From positions 1-43,644 of the forward strand of contig JBILVO010000018.1 in NCBI GenBank assembly GCA_044370415.1: a stretch of 43,644 nucleotides of DNA, read 5' to 3'. The notes under the pieces were generated by a model, which was not told the DNA's origin, did no database searches, and saw only the letters and a program-made list of their open reading frames with translations. The stretch is from CAMCQY01 sp044370415 (lineage in GTDB: Bacteria > Planctomycetota > Planctomycetia > Pirellulales > UBA1268). The translations under genes were made by a program, and so were the position numbers. Shown here one piece after another: positions 7,544 to 18,862 of the stretch; the first letter of the stretch is position 1; the number at the start of each line of letters is the position of its first letter.

Positions 7544-8527
7544 TCAGTAGTTCAGGTCGGTGCCGTCGCCCGGGTCCGACGGATCGTCGCCGTCGCCGAT
7601 CGCCGAGAACATCCGCAGGATGTCCCGCGACGTCGAGTTGGACAGGGCGTCGACGTGGCCGTCGAGAAACACGAACTGCGTGATGCCGGTGTGCATCGAG
7701 CCGTACTTGCGGTTGTTGGTGTCGGCAGTGGAGTCTGCCAGGCCGCGGTAGGTGTCGCGGAAGAGCGTGTGCGGTGTATCCGCCGCGAAGAACGCGGTGT
7801 CCCCCTTGTTGTAGTCGTCCATCGACCCGGCGTTGGGAATCGTGGGCGGCAGGTGCCGATCCCCGACCGCGAACGTCTTGCTCAGCCCGTCGGTCACCTG
7901 CGCGGAGCGGACGTTCGAAAAGGTGTGGATGGGGCCGGCCAGCTTCGGATCGAGCGAGCCTTTGGTGGGGGTGGCGTAGTTGAAGTACGTGCCCGCGTTG
8001 GCGGCGTAGTCGCCGCCCGCGGCGACATGCAGGGAGTCGGCCGGCGGCACGCCGTTGTTGTTGTCGAAGTTTCTGTCCGCCGCGGGACCGCGGCGACTCG
8101 GGCAGAAGTAGGCCGCCACGGGCGTCCGCATGGCCCGGGAGTTGGCCGCATCGGAGGCCGGCAACGACGGCTTCCAGGCGTCGTAGATGGCCTGCTCCTC
8201 CATGTTGGGCAGCAGGCGGAACGCCCAGGAGTAGTCAGTGTTCTCCCGGGTCTTACGTCCCGTGGGATAGACCTTCTTGGCGTCGTGCGATGAGCCGATG
8301 GCGAGGCCGATCTGCTTGAGGTTATTGCCACACTGCATCCGGCGGCCGGCCTCGCGGGCCGCCTGGACGGCGGGAAGCAGCAGCCCGACAAGCACGCCGA
8401 TGATCGCGATCACGACGAGAAGCTCGACGAGCGTGAAGCCGCGGCAGTGGACCGCCGTGGCCGATCTGACCCGCGCCATCGCATCGGGTGGGGCACCGTC
8501 GAGCCGGGATCTACGGGTGGCGTGCAT
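7544..8527 (-). CDS. DUF1559 domain protein with type IV pilin-like N-terminus
   Basis: A 327-residue planctomycete pseudopilin-like protein. The ATG at 8525-8527 is preceded by GGAGG; a longer reading starts in the upstream spacer. Residues about 30-60 hold the prepilin signature GFTLVELLVVIAIIGVLVGL, in which cleavage before Phe and N-methylation are expected, followed by LLPAVQAAREAGRRMQCGNNLKQIGLA, the DUF1559 start. Near the C-terminus the family H-X9-DG motif is exact (HTGITQFVFLDG). These proteins occur in many copies per planctomycete genome and are thought to be exported surface or pilus-like components. It is the first gene of a leftward pair and is divergent from the haem dehydrogenase gene. 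Family call very sure, role unknown. Confidence 0.92.
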   Translation of the reverse strand: MHATRRSRLDGAPPDAMARVRSATAVHCRGFTLVELLVVIAIIGVLVGLLLPAVQAAREAGRRMQCGNNLKQIGLAIGSSHDAKKVYPTGRKTRENTDYSWAFRLLPNMEEQAIYDAWKPSLPASDAANSRAMRTPVAAYFCPSRRGPAADRNFDNNNGVPPADSLHVAAGGDYAANAGTYFNYATPTKGSLDPKLAGPIHTFSNVRSAQVTDGLSKTFAVGDRHLPPTIPNAGSMDDYNKGDTAFFAADTPHTLFRDTYRGLADSTADTNNRKYGSMHTGITQFVFLDGHVDALSNSTSRDILRMFSAIGDGDDPSDPGDGTDLNY

Positions 8528-8690
8528 CGTTTCCTCCGCCAGGAGTCGAAGCGAGCCGCGGCCGGGAAGCCGCGAAGGGCGAGACCACCACTTTAGCGTC
8601 ATGCGGCGCCGGCCGCCACGTTGCGTCGCTCGCGGCCGCGCACGGACCCTGTTCCCGCCCGCAAGCCCGGCGGTCGGGCAGGGTGCCGGC

Positions 8691-8696
8691 TATACT
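8691..8696 (+). promoter_or_regulatory. Candidate -10 box TATACT, possibly giving a leaderless mRNA
   Basis: TATACT lies seven bases before the ATG of the haem dehydrogenase gene, so transcription would begin at or next to the start codon. No Shine-Dalgarno sequence is visible, which fits a leaderless transcript. I see no convincing -35 box. The same ten bases, GGCTATACTC, recur on the minus strand upstream of the DUF1553 gene (31187-31192 core). Confidence 0.35.
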
Positions 8697-8703
8697 CGGC
8701 AGC

Positions 8704-11700
8704 ATGTCCCGCGTCCGGATCACAGGCTCGCTGGCTGCAGGCTGCTTGAGCCTCCTTGCGCTCGTCGCGGGCGGGTCGCCGTCGTGTGGTGAGACGTTTC
8801 GGTTCGGCGCGGTGGGGATCACCGTGCCGGACGGATTCGCCGTCCAGCGGGTGGCCGGCCCCCCGCTCGTGGAGCGGCCCGTGGCGGTGGCCTTCGACGA
8901 GGATGGCCGTCTCTACGTCACCGACTCGAGCGGCTCCAACGCCAAGCTCGTCGAGCAGCAGACCGACCCGCAGCACCGCATCTTCCGGCTCGAAGACCGC
9001 GACGGCGACGGCATCTTGGACACGCGGACGCTCTTTGCCGACCAGCTCATGATGCTGCAGGGCACGCTCTGGTACCGTGGCTCGCTCTACGCCGCCGCCG
9101 GCCCGCAGATCTGGAAGCTCACCGACTCCGACGGCGATGGCGTGGCCGACGACCGCAGCGTCTGGTTCGACGGCAAGACGCTGACCGGCTGCGGAAACGA
9201 CATGCACGGTCCGTACCTGGGACGCGACGGCTGGTTCTACTGGTGCAAGGGCGCCTTCGCGGAGCAGACCCACGACCTGCCGGGCCGCCCCGGCTGGAAG
9301 ACGCGGGCGTCGCACGTCTTCCGCGCCCGGCCCGATCGGCCCGTCGGGGAGATCGAGGCTGTGATGACCGGCGGCATGGACAACCCCGTCGACGTTGCCT
9401 TCACGCCCGCGGGCGAGCGGCTCGTATCAGCCACGTTCCTGGAGCACCCGGCGGGAGGCAAGCGGGACGGTGTGATCCACGCCGTGTATGGCGGCGTCTA
9501 CGGCAAGGAGCACGGCGTGCTCGACGGCCATCCGCGGACGGGCGAGCTGCTGCCGGCGCTCGTGCACCTGGGCCCGGCCGCCGCCTGCGGCCTGCACGTG
9601 CACTCGGGGCACGGCCTCGGCGGCGACTGTGCCGGCGATGTGTTCGCCTGCAGCTTCAACCTGCGGACAGTGTCGCGGCACCGGCTCGTGCCGCAGGGGG
9701 GCACCTTCACCACCGTCGACGAGCCGTTTGTCACAGCCGATGCTGCCGACTTCCACCCCACCGACGTCATCGAGGATGCCGACGGCTCGCTCCTGATCGT
9801 GGACACTGGCGGCTGGTACAAGCTCTGCTGTCCGACCTCGCAGCTGGAGAAGCCGGCGGTGCTCGGGGCGATCTACCGTATCCGCAACAGCACGGCATCA
9901 ACGGTCCACGATCCGCGGGGGCGGCGGATCGACTGGAAGCGGCTCGATGCCGCGGGACTGGCCTCGCTGCTCGCGGACGGGCGGCCCGCGGTCGCCGAAC
10001 GCGCGATCGACGAGCTACGACGACGCGGAGAGGCGGCGGTGGAGCCCATGGCGTGGACGTTTTCGTCGGAGCCTGCAGCGGCGGCAGGCCGGCGGAACGC
10101 CGTGTGGGCGCTGGCGGGCATCGACAGCGAGGCCGCTCGTGCCACCGTGCGGCAGGGATTGCGCGACGCTGCAGCGGAGGTGCGGCAGGCGGCGGCGCAC
10201 GTCGCCGGCCTCCAGCGGGATTCCGCCGCGGTCGACGCCCTCTCGGCGCTGCTCTCCGATGCGGACGCCGGTTGCATGCGGGCCGCCGCCGAGGCGCTCG
10301 GCCGGATCGGCACAGTCGCCGCCGTGAAGGCCGTGCTTGCCGCATGCCCTCGTGCTGCCGACAGGGCCTGCGAGCATTCGCTCACCTACGCCTTGATCGA
10401 GGGTGGGCAACCAGAGCTGCTCCTGGCCGCGGTCGACGCCCCCGACCGGCGGGTGAGACGAGCGGCGCTGGTCGCGCTCGATCAGGGACCGGGTGCGGAT
10501 ACAGTGTCGCTCCGGGAACAGGTGCTCGCCGCCTGCGGCGACGACGACTCCGGGCTGCGCGAGACGGGCTGGTGGATCGCCTCGCGGCACCCGGAATGGG
10601 CTGAGGCACTTGTCGCGCAGCTGCCGGCGGAGCTCGAAAGGGCCGTCGCGATGCCCGAGGAATCGCCGCGGATCGTGGGGGTCGTGGGCCGGCTCGCCGC
10701 CAACGAGGCGGTCGCCACCGCGCTCGCCGCCGCCGCACGTGCCGGCACTGGCGCGCAGGCGAAGGCGTTCGAGGTGATGCGGGCCGCGCGGCCTGTGAAG
10801 ACGCCCGATGCCTGGGTCGACGCTCTCGTCGCCGTCGTCGGTGGCGATTCGCCGGCGGCATCCGCCGACGCGATCGAGACACTCGCGCGGCTCGCACTCA
10901 CGCCAGAGCAGCGCTCGCGGGTGCGGCCGCAGCTGCTCACGCTCGCCGCCGCTCCAGGGGTGGCACCGAAGCTCTGCACGCTCCTGGTGCAGGTGGCCGG
11001 CGGGAGCGAACCCCTGCCGGGGCCCGTCGCCGAGCGGCTGCTCGAGATTCTTCTTTCCGCGGTGTCCACAGGCACCTCCGGCGACGCCTCGCCGCTCGAC
11101 CGCTCGGCCGCCGCCACGGCGCTGCAGGCATCACGGCTCTCCGACGACCAGTTCGCCAGACTCGCGCCGGCGCTGGCCCGGCTGCCCGCCAACGACGTCG
11201 CACAGCTGCTGCCGCTCTTCAAGGCGCGCGGCGGCGGCCCGCTCGTCGCCGCCCTTGCCGCCGTCGCCGGGCACGCCGACCCGTCGTCCATCAGCCGCGA
11301 CGCAGTCGCCGCCGCGGTGGCCGCGTTGCCCACGGGCGACGAGGCGAGCGGCCGGCAGCTGCTCGATAAGATCGACGCCGCCCGCGCCGGGCAGCGTGAG
11401 GCGTATGACACGCTCGCTGCGTCCCTGCCGCCCGGCGATGCGGCCCGCGGGCATGCCGTGTTCGTCTCTGCCAGGGCCGCCTGCACCGGCTGCCACGCGA
11501 TGGCCTACGTCGGCGGGCGGATCGGGCCCGACCTCTCCAAGATCGGCGGCATCCGCACACCGCGCGACCTGCTCGAGGCGATCGTGCTGCCGAGCGCCAG
11601 CTTCGTCCGCAGCTACGAGCCGGTGACGGTGCTCACGGAGGACGGCCGGGCCTTCAGCGGTATCGTCCGCGAGGAAACGCCGGCGGAGGTCGTGATCCAG

Positions 11701-11850
11701 ACGAACGTCACTGCCAGCGAGCGGATCCCACGGACCGCGATCGAATCGATCGAGCCCGGCACGGTGTCGCTGATGCCCAAGGGCTACGACACGATCCTCT
11801 CGCCGCAGGAACTCGCCGACCTTGTCGCCTTTCTGGCACGGGCGAAGTGA
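8704..11850 (+). CDS. PVC-type haem-binding dehydrogenase with HEAT-like repeats
   Basis: A 1048-residue exported protein starting MSRVRITGSLAAGCLSLLALVAGG (signal peptide). Residues about 35-400 form a beta-propeller of the planctomycete membrane-bound dehydrogenase type, with two acidic loops (DRDGDGILD and DSDGDGVAD) that probably bind calcium, and a double-Cys LCCPTSQ near 380. About 420-890 is an Ala-rich HEAT-like repeat region. The C-terminal cytochrome c-like domain has CTGCH (Cys927, Cys930, His931) for covalent haem, followed by the family segment IGPDLSKIGG. Such proteins are predicted to oxidise carbohydrates and pass electrons to the haem. The next gene follows after 33 bases and is probably co-transcribed. 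Substrate unknown. Confidence 0.9.
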   Translation: MSRVRITGSLAAGCLSLLALVAGGSPSCGETFRFGAVGITVPDGFAVQRVAGPPLVERPVAVAFDEDGRLYVTDSSGSNAKLVEQQTDPQHRIFRLEDRDGDGILDTRTLFADQLMMLQGTLWYRGSLYAAAGPQIWKLTDSDGDGVADDRSVWFDGKTLTGCGNDMHGPYLGRDGWFYWCKGAFAEQTHDLPGRPGWKTRASHVFRARPDRPVGEIEAVMTGGMDNPVDVAFTPAGERLVSATFLEHPAGGKRDGVIHAVYGGVYGKEHGVLDGHPRTGELLPALVHLGPAAACGLHVHSGHGLGGDCAGDVFACSFNLRTVSRHRLVPQGGTFTTVDEPFVTADAADFHPTDVIEDADGSLLIVDTGGWYKLCCPTSQLEKPAVLGAIYRIRNSTASTVHDPRGRRIDWKRLDAAGLASLLADGRPAVAERAIDELRRRGEAAVEPMAWTFSSEPAAAAGRRNAVWALAGIDSEAARATVRQGLRDAAAEVRQAAAHVAGLQRDSAAVDALSALLSDADAGCMRAAAEALGRIGTVAAVKAVLAACPRAADRACEHSLTYALIEGGQPELLLAAVDAPDRRVRRAALVALDQGPGADTVSLREQVLAACGDDDSGLRETGWWIASRHPEWAEALVAQLPAELERAVAMPEESPRIVGVVGRLAANEAVATALAAAARAGTGAQAKAFEVMRAARPVKTPDAWVDALVAVVGGDSPAASADAIETLARLALTPEQRSRVRPQLLTLAAAPGVAPKLCTLLVQVAGGSEPLPGPVAERLLEILLSAVSTGTSGDASPLDRSAAATALQASRLSDDQFARLAPALARLPANDVAQLLPLFKARGGGPLVAALAAVAGHADPSSISRDAVAAAVAALPTGDEASGRQLLDKIDAARAGQREAYDTLAASLPPGDAARGHAVFVSARAACTGCHAMAYVGGRIGPDLSKIGGIRTPRDLLEAIVLPSASFVRSYEPVTVLTEDGRAFSGIVREETPAEVVIQTNVTASERIPRTAIESIEPGTVSLMPKGYDTILSPQELADLVAFLARAK

Positions 11851-11883
11851 ACGGGCCAGCCGGCACCACTCGGAGGCGAAACG

Positions 11884-13395
11884 ATGGCAGACGACGACTC
11901 GAGGGATGACACGCTCTCCCGCCGCGACGCGGTGGCGCGAATGGCAGTGGCCGGCTCCGCCACGCTGCTCGGCGGTGGCCTGACAGCCGCGGCCCCCGCC
12001 GGCAGCGGCCCGATCCAGGCGGAGAACGCCCGGCCGGGCACCCGCGAGTGGATGATCACGAACGTCGCCATCGATCCCGCCACGAAGTACCGCAGCCCCG
12101 CAATCGAGGGCTACTGCTCCCACGCGAGCATCCGTGCCGGCGACACGCTCTCGATCTTCGTGAGCACTCGTCCGGCCGGCCGGTTCACGATCGACATCTA
12201 CCGCACCGGCTGGTATGGCGGCGACGGGGGGCGGCTGATGGCCCGGCTCGGCGAGTTCGCAGGGAGCGAGCAGCCTGACCCGCCCGTCGGCCGCATGCGG
12301 CTGCGACGCTGCGAATGGAAAGCGGCGACGGAACTGATGGTTCCCGCCGACTGGCCCACCGGCGTCTATCTCGGCAAACTCACGAGCCTGGCCGAGGGCC
12401 GGCAGAGCTACGTCGTGTTCGTGGTGCGGGACGACCGGCGGGCTGACTTTCTCCTGCAGGTGAGCGATTTCACCTGGCAGGCCTACAACCGCTGGCCAGA
12501 CCAGTTCGCGCTCTACGACGACGGCAAGAACCAGTGGTATTGGGGGGGCGGCGTGCAGGTGGGCTTCGACCGCCCCTACGGCAAGTACTGCCAGATCCTC
12601 GACCAGCCGCTCTCCGTCGGCTCCGGCGAGTGGTTCCTCTGGGAGTTCCCGCTGGCCTACTGGATGGAGTCGCAGGGCTACGACGTCTCCTACATCTCGA
12701 ACCTCGACACGCACCGCGACCCGGCGGGCCTGCTTCGGGCCAGTGGTCTGTTGAGCGTGGGGCATGACGAATACTGGACGATCGAAATGTTCCGCAACGT
12801 GCAGGCCGCGATTTCGGCGGGCGTGAACGTGGCGTTCCTCTCGGGCAACGCGGTCTGCGGCCGGATCCTGCTCGACGAGCGGGCGCGGGCGTTCGAGCGG
12901 GTCGGCGTGTTCGGGCCACCGGGCGGCACGCGGGAATTCGCCTCGATGCAGTCGCTCGCGCACGAACGCCCCTACGCCAACGAACTGATGGGGGCGCACT
13001 CGACCGGCCCGGTCACCGGCGGGGCAGACTGGATCTGCACGCGTCCCGACCACTGGGTGCATGCCGGCACTGGAATGCAGCAGGGAGACGCGATCCCCGG
13101 CCTGATCGGCTGGGAGTGGCACGGCGACCCGGCTGCGATTCCCTCGCTCGAGGTCGTGGCCACCGGGCCGACGCAGTCGGCTCCAGGCAAACCCAACGGC
13201 GGCGTCTACACGGCCACGTGCTACACCGGCCCCAAGGGCAACTACGTCTTCAACGCCGCCACGTGCTGGTGGGCGGACGGGCTGGCGGCGCCGCCAGGCT
13301 ACGTGCGGCCGAGCGTCTACACGAGCCCCCGCGGCCCAGACGAGCGGGTGCAGCGGATCACGCACAACCTGCTGCGCCGAGCGATCGGGCAGTGA
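11884..13395 (+). CDS. Tat-exported N,N-dimethylformamidase large-subunit-like protein
   Basis: A 503-residue protein. The N-terminus (SRRDAVARMAVAGSATLLGG) is a twin-arginine signal, so it is exported folded. The body resembles the large-subunit C-terminal domain of N,N-dimethylformamidase: RFTIDIYRTGWYGGDGGR (about residues 100-117), FLLQVSDFTWQAYNRW, GYDVSYISNLDTH, then SVGHDEYW with INVAFLSGN-type context. In characterised enzymes this glutamine-amidotransferase-like domain carries a metal site that hydrolyses an amide. The start is set by GGAGG six bases upstream. It follows the haem dehydrogenase closely. Its close relatives in planctomycetes have no proven substrate, so dimethylformamide hydrolysis should not be assumed; a carbohydrate-associated role is an alternative. 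Confidence 0.8.
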   Translation: MADDDSRDDTLSRRDAVARMAVAGSATLLGGGLTAAAPAGSGPIQAENARPGTREWMITNVAIDPATKYRSPAIEGYCSHASIRAGDTLSIFVSTRPAGRFTIDIYRTGWYGGDGGRLMARLGEFAGSEQPDPPVGRMRLRRCEWKAATELMVPADWPTGVYLGKLTSLAEGRQSYVVFVVRDDRRADFLLQVSDFTWQAYNRWPDQFALYDDGKNQWYWGGGVQVGFDRPYGKYCQILDQPLSVGSGEWFLWEFPLAYWMESQGYDVSYISNLDTHRDPAGLLRASGLLSVGHDEYWTIEMFRNVQAAISAGVNVAFLSGNAVCGRILLDERARAFERVGVFGPPGGTREFASMQSLAHERPYANELMGAHSTGPVTGGADWICTRPDHWVHAGTGMQQGDAIPGLIGWEWHGDPAAIPSLEVVATGPTQSAPGKPNGGVYTATCYTGPKGNYVFNAATCWWADGLAAPPGYVRPSVYTSPRGPDERVQRITHNLLRRAIGQ

Positions 13396-13742
13396 TACAC
13401 GGGAGCGCCGCCGGGCTGTTCTGGCGGTTCAGCGGCACGCGGGCCACACGGCTCGCCGCAGAGGGGGCGGAAGTTGCCGCAAAATCTGCATGCAATCGCG
13501 GATGAAACTGAATGCGGTGATCGTGCAACGCGGGTACGGTCAGGGCCCTGACGGGAGCATTACAGGGGCCAGGCCGAAGTTCGACGAGTGTCACCGGTCC
13601 GACTGGACGATAAACTACACAGTGTCCGGGGTGGCAGTGTGAGGTTCGGAAGCGGGCACGATCCGGCCGATCTCCTCCCCGGACTGGGCGGATCCGCCGT
13701 GTCGACAGGTGGCTGCCTTCGAGTCCAGCAACGGTGCCAGTC
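13396..13742. other. Intergenic region with 14-bp perfect palindrome
   Basis: No credible gene lies in this 347-base gap between two rightward genes. It contains a perfect palindrome GTCAGGGCCCTGAC at 13539-13552 and a small hairpin GTCC-gact-GGAC near 13593. The promoter of the downstream DUF1553/DUF1501 pair must lie here, but I see no convincing -35/-10 pair. Confidence 0.5.
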
Positions 13743-16108
13743 ATGCGACGTGGATCGAACCGAATCGCCGCGCTCGGAATCAACCTCCTGCCCGTGGCCT
13801 GTGCCATGGCGTCGCTGCTGCACGGGCCGGCCGTCTCCGTCGCCCGCGACATCTCCTTCAACCGCGACGTGCTGCCGATCCTCGCGGCGAACTGCCTGTC
13901 GTGCCACGGCTTCGACGCCCACGGCCGGCAGGCCGGCCTGCGGCTCGACACGGCGGCAGGGGCGGCCGCGCGGCTCGACTCTGGCCACGCGGCCGTCGTG
14001 CCCGGCGACCCGGCAGCCAGCGAACTCGTCCGCCGCATCGATTCGGCCGACCGAGACGAGCTGATGCCGCCCCCCGAGTCGGGCCGCACCCTCTCCGCAG
14101 CCGACCGGGCCACGCTCCGCGACTGGATCGCCGCGGGTGGGACGTACGAAAAGCACTGGGCGTTCATCCCGCCGGGACCGCAGACACCTCCGGACGTCGC
14201 CGGCCCCGATCATCCGATCGACCGGTTCGTCGCCGCACGGCTCACCGGCACCGGTCTGACGCCATCGCCTCCCGCGCCGCCTGAATCGCTTCTGCGTCGT
14301 CTGCACCTCGATCTGACCGGCCTGCCGCCGACGACCACCGAGATCGACGGCTTCCTGACGGCGACCGCCTCCGATCCCGAGGCCGCCTACGCGGCCGCGG
14401 TCGACCGGTTGCTCGAGAGCCCGCACTACGGCGAACGGCTCGCGCGGTGGTGGCTCGACATGGCCCGCTACGCCGACAGCAACGGCTACTCGATCGACGC
14501 CCCGCGGGAGATCTGGCGGTATCGCGATTGGGTGATCGACGCATTCAACCGTGATCTCCCGTTCGACCGGTTCACCATCGAGCAACTCGCCGGCGACCTG
14601 CTGCCGGAGGCCACGGAGGAGCAGAAGATCGCCACCGGCTTCCACCGCAACACGCAGATCAACGAGGAGGGGGGAATCGACAAGGAGCAGTTCCGGATCG
14701 AAAGCGTGTTCGACAGGGTCGCCACCACCGGCGTGGTCTGGCTGGGCCTGTCGATCGGCTGCGCCCAGTGCCATGACCACAAGTTCGACCCCGTCAGCCA
14801 GCGGGACTATTACCGGCTGTTCGCCTTCCTGAACAATCAGGCCGAGCCGAAGCTGAAGGTGACCGCCAAGGGCTTCGATCCGGTCGCACTGAAGCAGGAC
14901 CGCGACGCCGCGCTCGCCGCGGCCCACGCCTACGTCGAGTCCCGGCTGGTCGAGCTCGCGGCCTGGGAGTCCACCCTCACGGACGAACTCAAAAAGCCAT
15001 TCGGGAAGCCCACGTTGGCGGCGCTGGAGAAGCCGGCAGCGGAGCGGTCGCCCGAAGACCGCCGGCTGCTCTACGCCGCCGGACCGGGCACGGGCGACCA
15101 GGAGTTTCGCAGCCTCAACGAGCGGTATCTCGAACTCGACGGCAAGGTCACCAACGGCCCCACCACGCTCGTGCTGCAGGAGCTGCCGACGCCACGCACG
15201 ACGACGATCCTCGTCCAGGGTGACTTCACGCGACCCGGCGACGCGGTTCAGCCCGGCACTCCCGACGTGCTGCCGCCGCTCGAGCCATGCCCCACGGCGC
15301 CGAACCGGCTCGACCTGGCACGATGGCTCGTGAGCCCGGCCAACCCGCTCACGCCGCGGGTGCTCGTCAATCGGGTCTGGCAGCGGTGCTTCGGCCGCGG
15401 GCTCGTCGAGACCGACAACGACTTCGGCCTGATGGGCTCGGCACCCTCGCATCCCGAACTGCTCGACTGGCTGGCCGCAGAGCTCGTGCGGCGGGAGTGG
15501 AGCCTCAAGGCGCTGCACCGGCTGATCGTGACGTCGCGGACCTACCGGCAGAGCTCGATCGAGACGCCCGTCCAGGCGGCCGCCGATCCGCACAACCTGC
15601 TCCTGGCCAGGCAGCGGCGGCTGCGGCTCGACGCCGAGATCGTCCGCGATGTGGCGCTCGTGGCCAGCGGTCGGCTCGCGCCCGCGATCGGTGGCCCCCC
15701 TGTGTTTCCGCCGATTCCCGACGGCGCCACCGCCGTGGGGCAGGTGAAGCGGGCCTGGAAGACGAGCACCGGGGACGATCGGCATCGCCGCGGCCTCTAC
15801 ACGTTCGTCTACCGCGCCTCGCCGCCGCCGGCGCTGTCGGTGTTCGACGCTCCCGACGGCTACAGTGCCTGCACGCGGCGCAACCGCAGCAACACCCCGC
15901 TGCAGGCGCTCACGCTGCTCAATGACCAGGCCTTCGTGGAATTGGCCGACGCGTTGGCCGAGGTCATCGGCGCGGAAGGGCTCGACACGGCGTTCCGGCG
16001 CTGCACCGGCCGCCGCCCCGACGCGGCCGAGCTCGCGACGCTCTCGCGGCTCACGCCGCGCGAGCAGGCCCGCGTGCTTCTGAATCTCGACGAGACCGTG
16101 ACGAGAGA

Positions 16109-16112
<4 letters not shown>
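13743..16112 (+). CDS. PSCyt1-DUF1549-DUF1553 planctomycete surface cytochrome
   Basis: A 789-residue exported protein. The start is the ATG at 13743; a GTG nine bases upstream is also in frame, and neither has a strong ribosome-binding site. After a signal peptide (about 1-30) comes the planctomycete cytochrome c-like domain PSCyt1 with CLSCHG (Cys51, Cys54, His55) and MPPPESG. DUF1549 follows (about 150-365), including LHLDLTGLPPTTTEID and the second haem-like motif CAQCHDHKFDP. DUF1553 (about 520-789) includes RLDLARWLVSPANPLTPRVL and SHPELLDWLA. The spacer between the DUFs and the C-terminus are short for the family, but no frame break is visible. Its stop overlaps the DUF1501 start by four bases (ATGA), so the two are translationally coupled. 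Reaction unknown. Confidence 0.92.
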
Positions 16113-17566
<1,454 letters not shown>

Positions 17567-17905
17567 GGACGGCCTCGCGAGCGGATGCACAGTGCACGGG
17601 ATGCTCAGCTGTGAAGCGATCACTGCCGCGACTGGCCTCGTCCTCAGGCATGCCGCTACATCTGGCATACGGGTGACCACCGGACACATCCTGGCACGGG
17701 GCTGCCCACGCCCCATCGCCGGACGTTCGCTGCGGCCCTCCAGGCCTCCGCTCTCTCGATGCTGCCTGCGCTCCGCCATCCCTGGCTCCGCTTGTCAGCA
17801 ACGCCGGCTCCTGGGGCATGGGCAACCCCTCCCCTCAGCTGGTGCATTAGGAATGGCTCTTCCGCGCACGAGAACGACGGATCGAACACGGGAGCCGCCC
17901 GGGAG
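17567..17905. other. Convergent intergenic region with small hairpins
   Basis: No gene is supported in this 339-base gap between convergent genes. It holds a palindrome TGCACAGTGCA (17586-17596), a hairpin ATGCC/GGCAT (17650-17668) and a GC hairpin GGGGC-tgcccac-GCCCC (17698-17714), none followed by a T-run. The last may be a weak bidirectional terminator. Confidence 0.4.
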
Positions 17906-18826
17906 TCACGCCTTGCGATCCGCAGCCAGCAGATCGAGGGCCGCGGCCCGGATCGCCGGGTCGTGATGCCGCTCGACCGGGTCGAGCAGCGGCAGGAGCG
18001 GCCCGGTGGCGGCGATCTCCGCAGCCCCGACTGCATGGTGGAGCACGCGGATCGGGCTGATCGCGTTGCGGAGCGACTCCAGCGGCAGGAAGATCTCCCT
18101 GATCCGCTCGGCCTCGGCCCAGTCCTTGCGGTGGATCGCCGCCCGCAACGCCTGCGAGAGCCGGGGCGCCACGCAGCCGCAGCCCGTCGTGAAGCCGCCC
18201 AGGCCGAAATCCCGCAGGTGGATGATCGCCGGCTGCTCGCCGATGCCGCTGATCACGACCGCAGGATCGACCAGGCCCACGAGCTCGCGAAGGTAGGGGT
18301 CGGCTGCAGTGTCGGCCCGCACCGTGGCGTACTTGATGGCCGCGATCAGCCCGTCGCGGACCAGGGCGGCCACGTGGGGCGGATCGATGTAGCCGTCATG
18401 CTTGACGTAGAGCACGGCGGGGACTCCGGCGGCTTCCACGAACCGGCGGACGCCCGTGGCCACGCCGGCGCTCGTCGTGATGCCCTGGTGGGGCAGGACC
18501 ATCACGGCCGGAAATGGATGCCTGCGGATCGCCTTCGCGTGCTCGAGCATCAGGCCGTAGGTCGGGCCGGCCGACGGCACGACCGTGGTCGTCGGGGCGG
18601 CCGTGCTGGCCAGCAGCTCGAGCAGGGGCTCGTACTCGTCGAGAGGCAGGTGGTAGAGGTTGGCGTTGCCGCCGTAAAGCAGAAGCGAGATGCCGCCGGC
18701 CTCGAGGTGGCGGATGATCCGGCGATTCTCTTCGGCCGCGATCTGGCCGTCGGCGGTGCGGGCCAGCGGCGGCACGGCCATGACCGACCGCTGGAAGTGT
18801 GCTGGCGAGAGGGGCGAGGTGTTCAT
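17906..18826 (-). CDS. DapA-family aldolase/dehydratase for a 2-keto-3-deoxy acid
   Basis: A 306-residue class I lyase of the dihydrodipicolinate synthase/N-acetylneuraminate lyase family. The ATG at 18824-18826 is preferred over one six codons upstream because GGAG is eight bases before it. The (beta/alpha)8 barrel carries Tyr140 in VLYVKHDGY and the Schiff-base Lys165 in AAIKYAT, positions matching Tyr133 and Lys161 of E. coli DapA. The early GGNAN segment replaces the TTGE of true DapA, so lysine biosynthesis is unlikely. It follows the sugar-acid dehydratase by 36 bases on the same strand. Inference: it cleaves or dehydrates the 2-keto-3-deoxy sugar acid made by that enzyme (compare 2-keto-3-deoxy-L-arabinonate dehydratase). 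Which of the two reactions it performs cannot be told from sequence. Confidence 0.85.
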   Translation of the reverse strand: MNTSPLSPAHFQRSVMAVPPLARTADGQIAAEENRRIIRHLEAGGISLLLYGGNANLYHLPLDEYEPLLELLASTAAPTTTVVPSAGPTYGLMLEHAKAIRRHPFPAVMVLPHQGITTSAGVATGVRRFVEAAGVPAVLYVKHDGYIDPPHVAALVRDGLIAAIKYATVRADTAADPYLRELVGLVDPAVVISGIGEQPAIIHLRDFGLGGFTTGCGCVAPRLSQALRAAIHRKDWAEAERIREIFLPLESLRNAISPIRVLHHAVGAAEIAATGPLLPLLDPVERHHDPAIRAAALDLLAADRKA

Positions 18827-18862
18827 GGGTGGTGCTCCGGACATGCCGCGGCCGTTGGCCGC

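Noticed and set aside
11131..13365. Long minus-strand open frame opposite the dehydrogenase and amidase-like genes
   Set aside because: It lies antisense to well-recognised coding sequence and encodes Arg/Ala/Gly-rich low-complexity protein; a shadow of high GC content.
13560..15785. 741-residue minus-strand open frame
   Set aside because: Antisense to the DUF1549/DUF1553 gene, which has all family motifs.
17610..17632. Short similarity to the start of the 129-bp repeat (about 19 of 23 bases) after another gene's stop
   Set aside because: The match ends after 23 bases and neither stem of the repeat is present, so it is not counted as a third copy.
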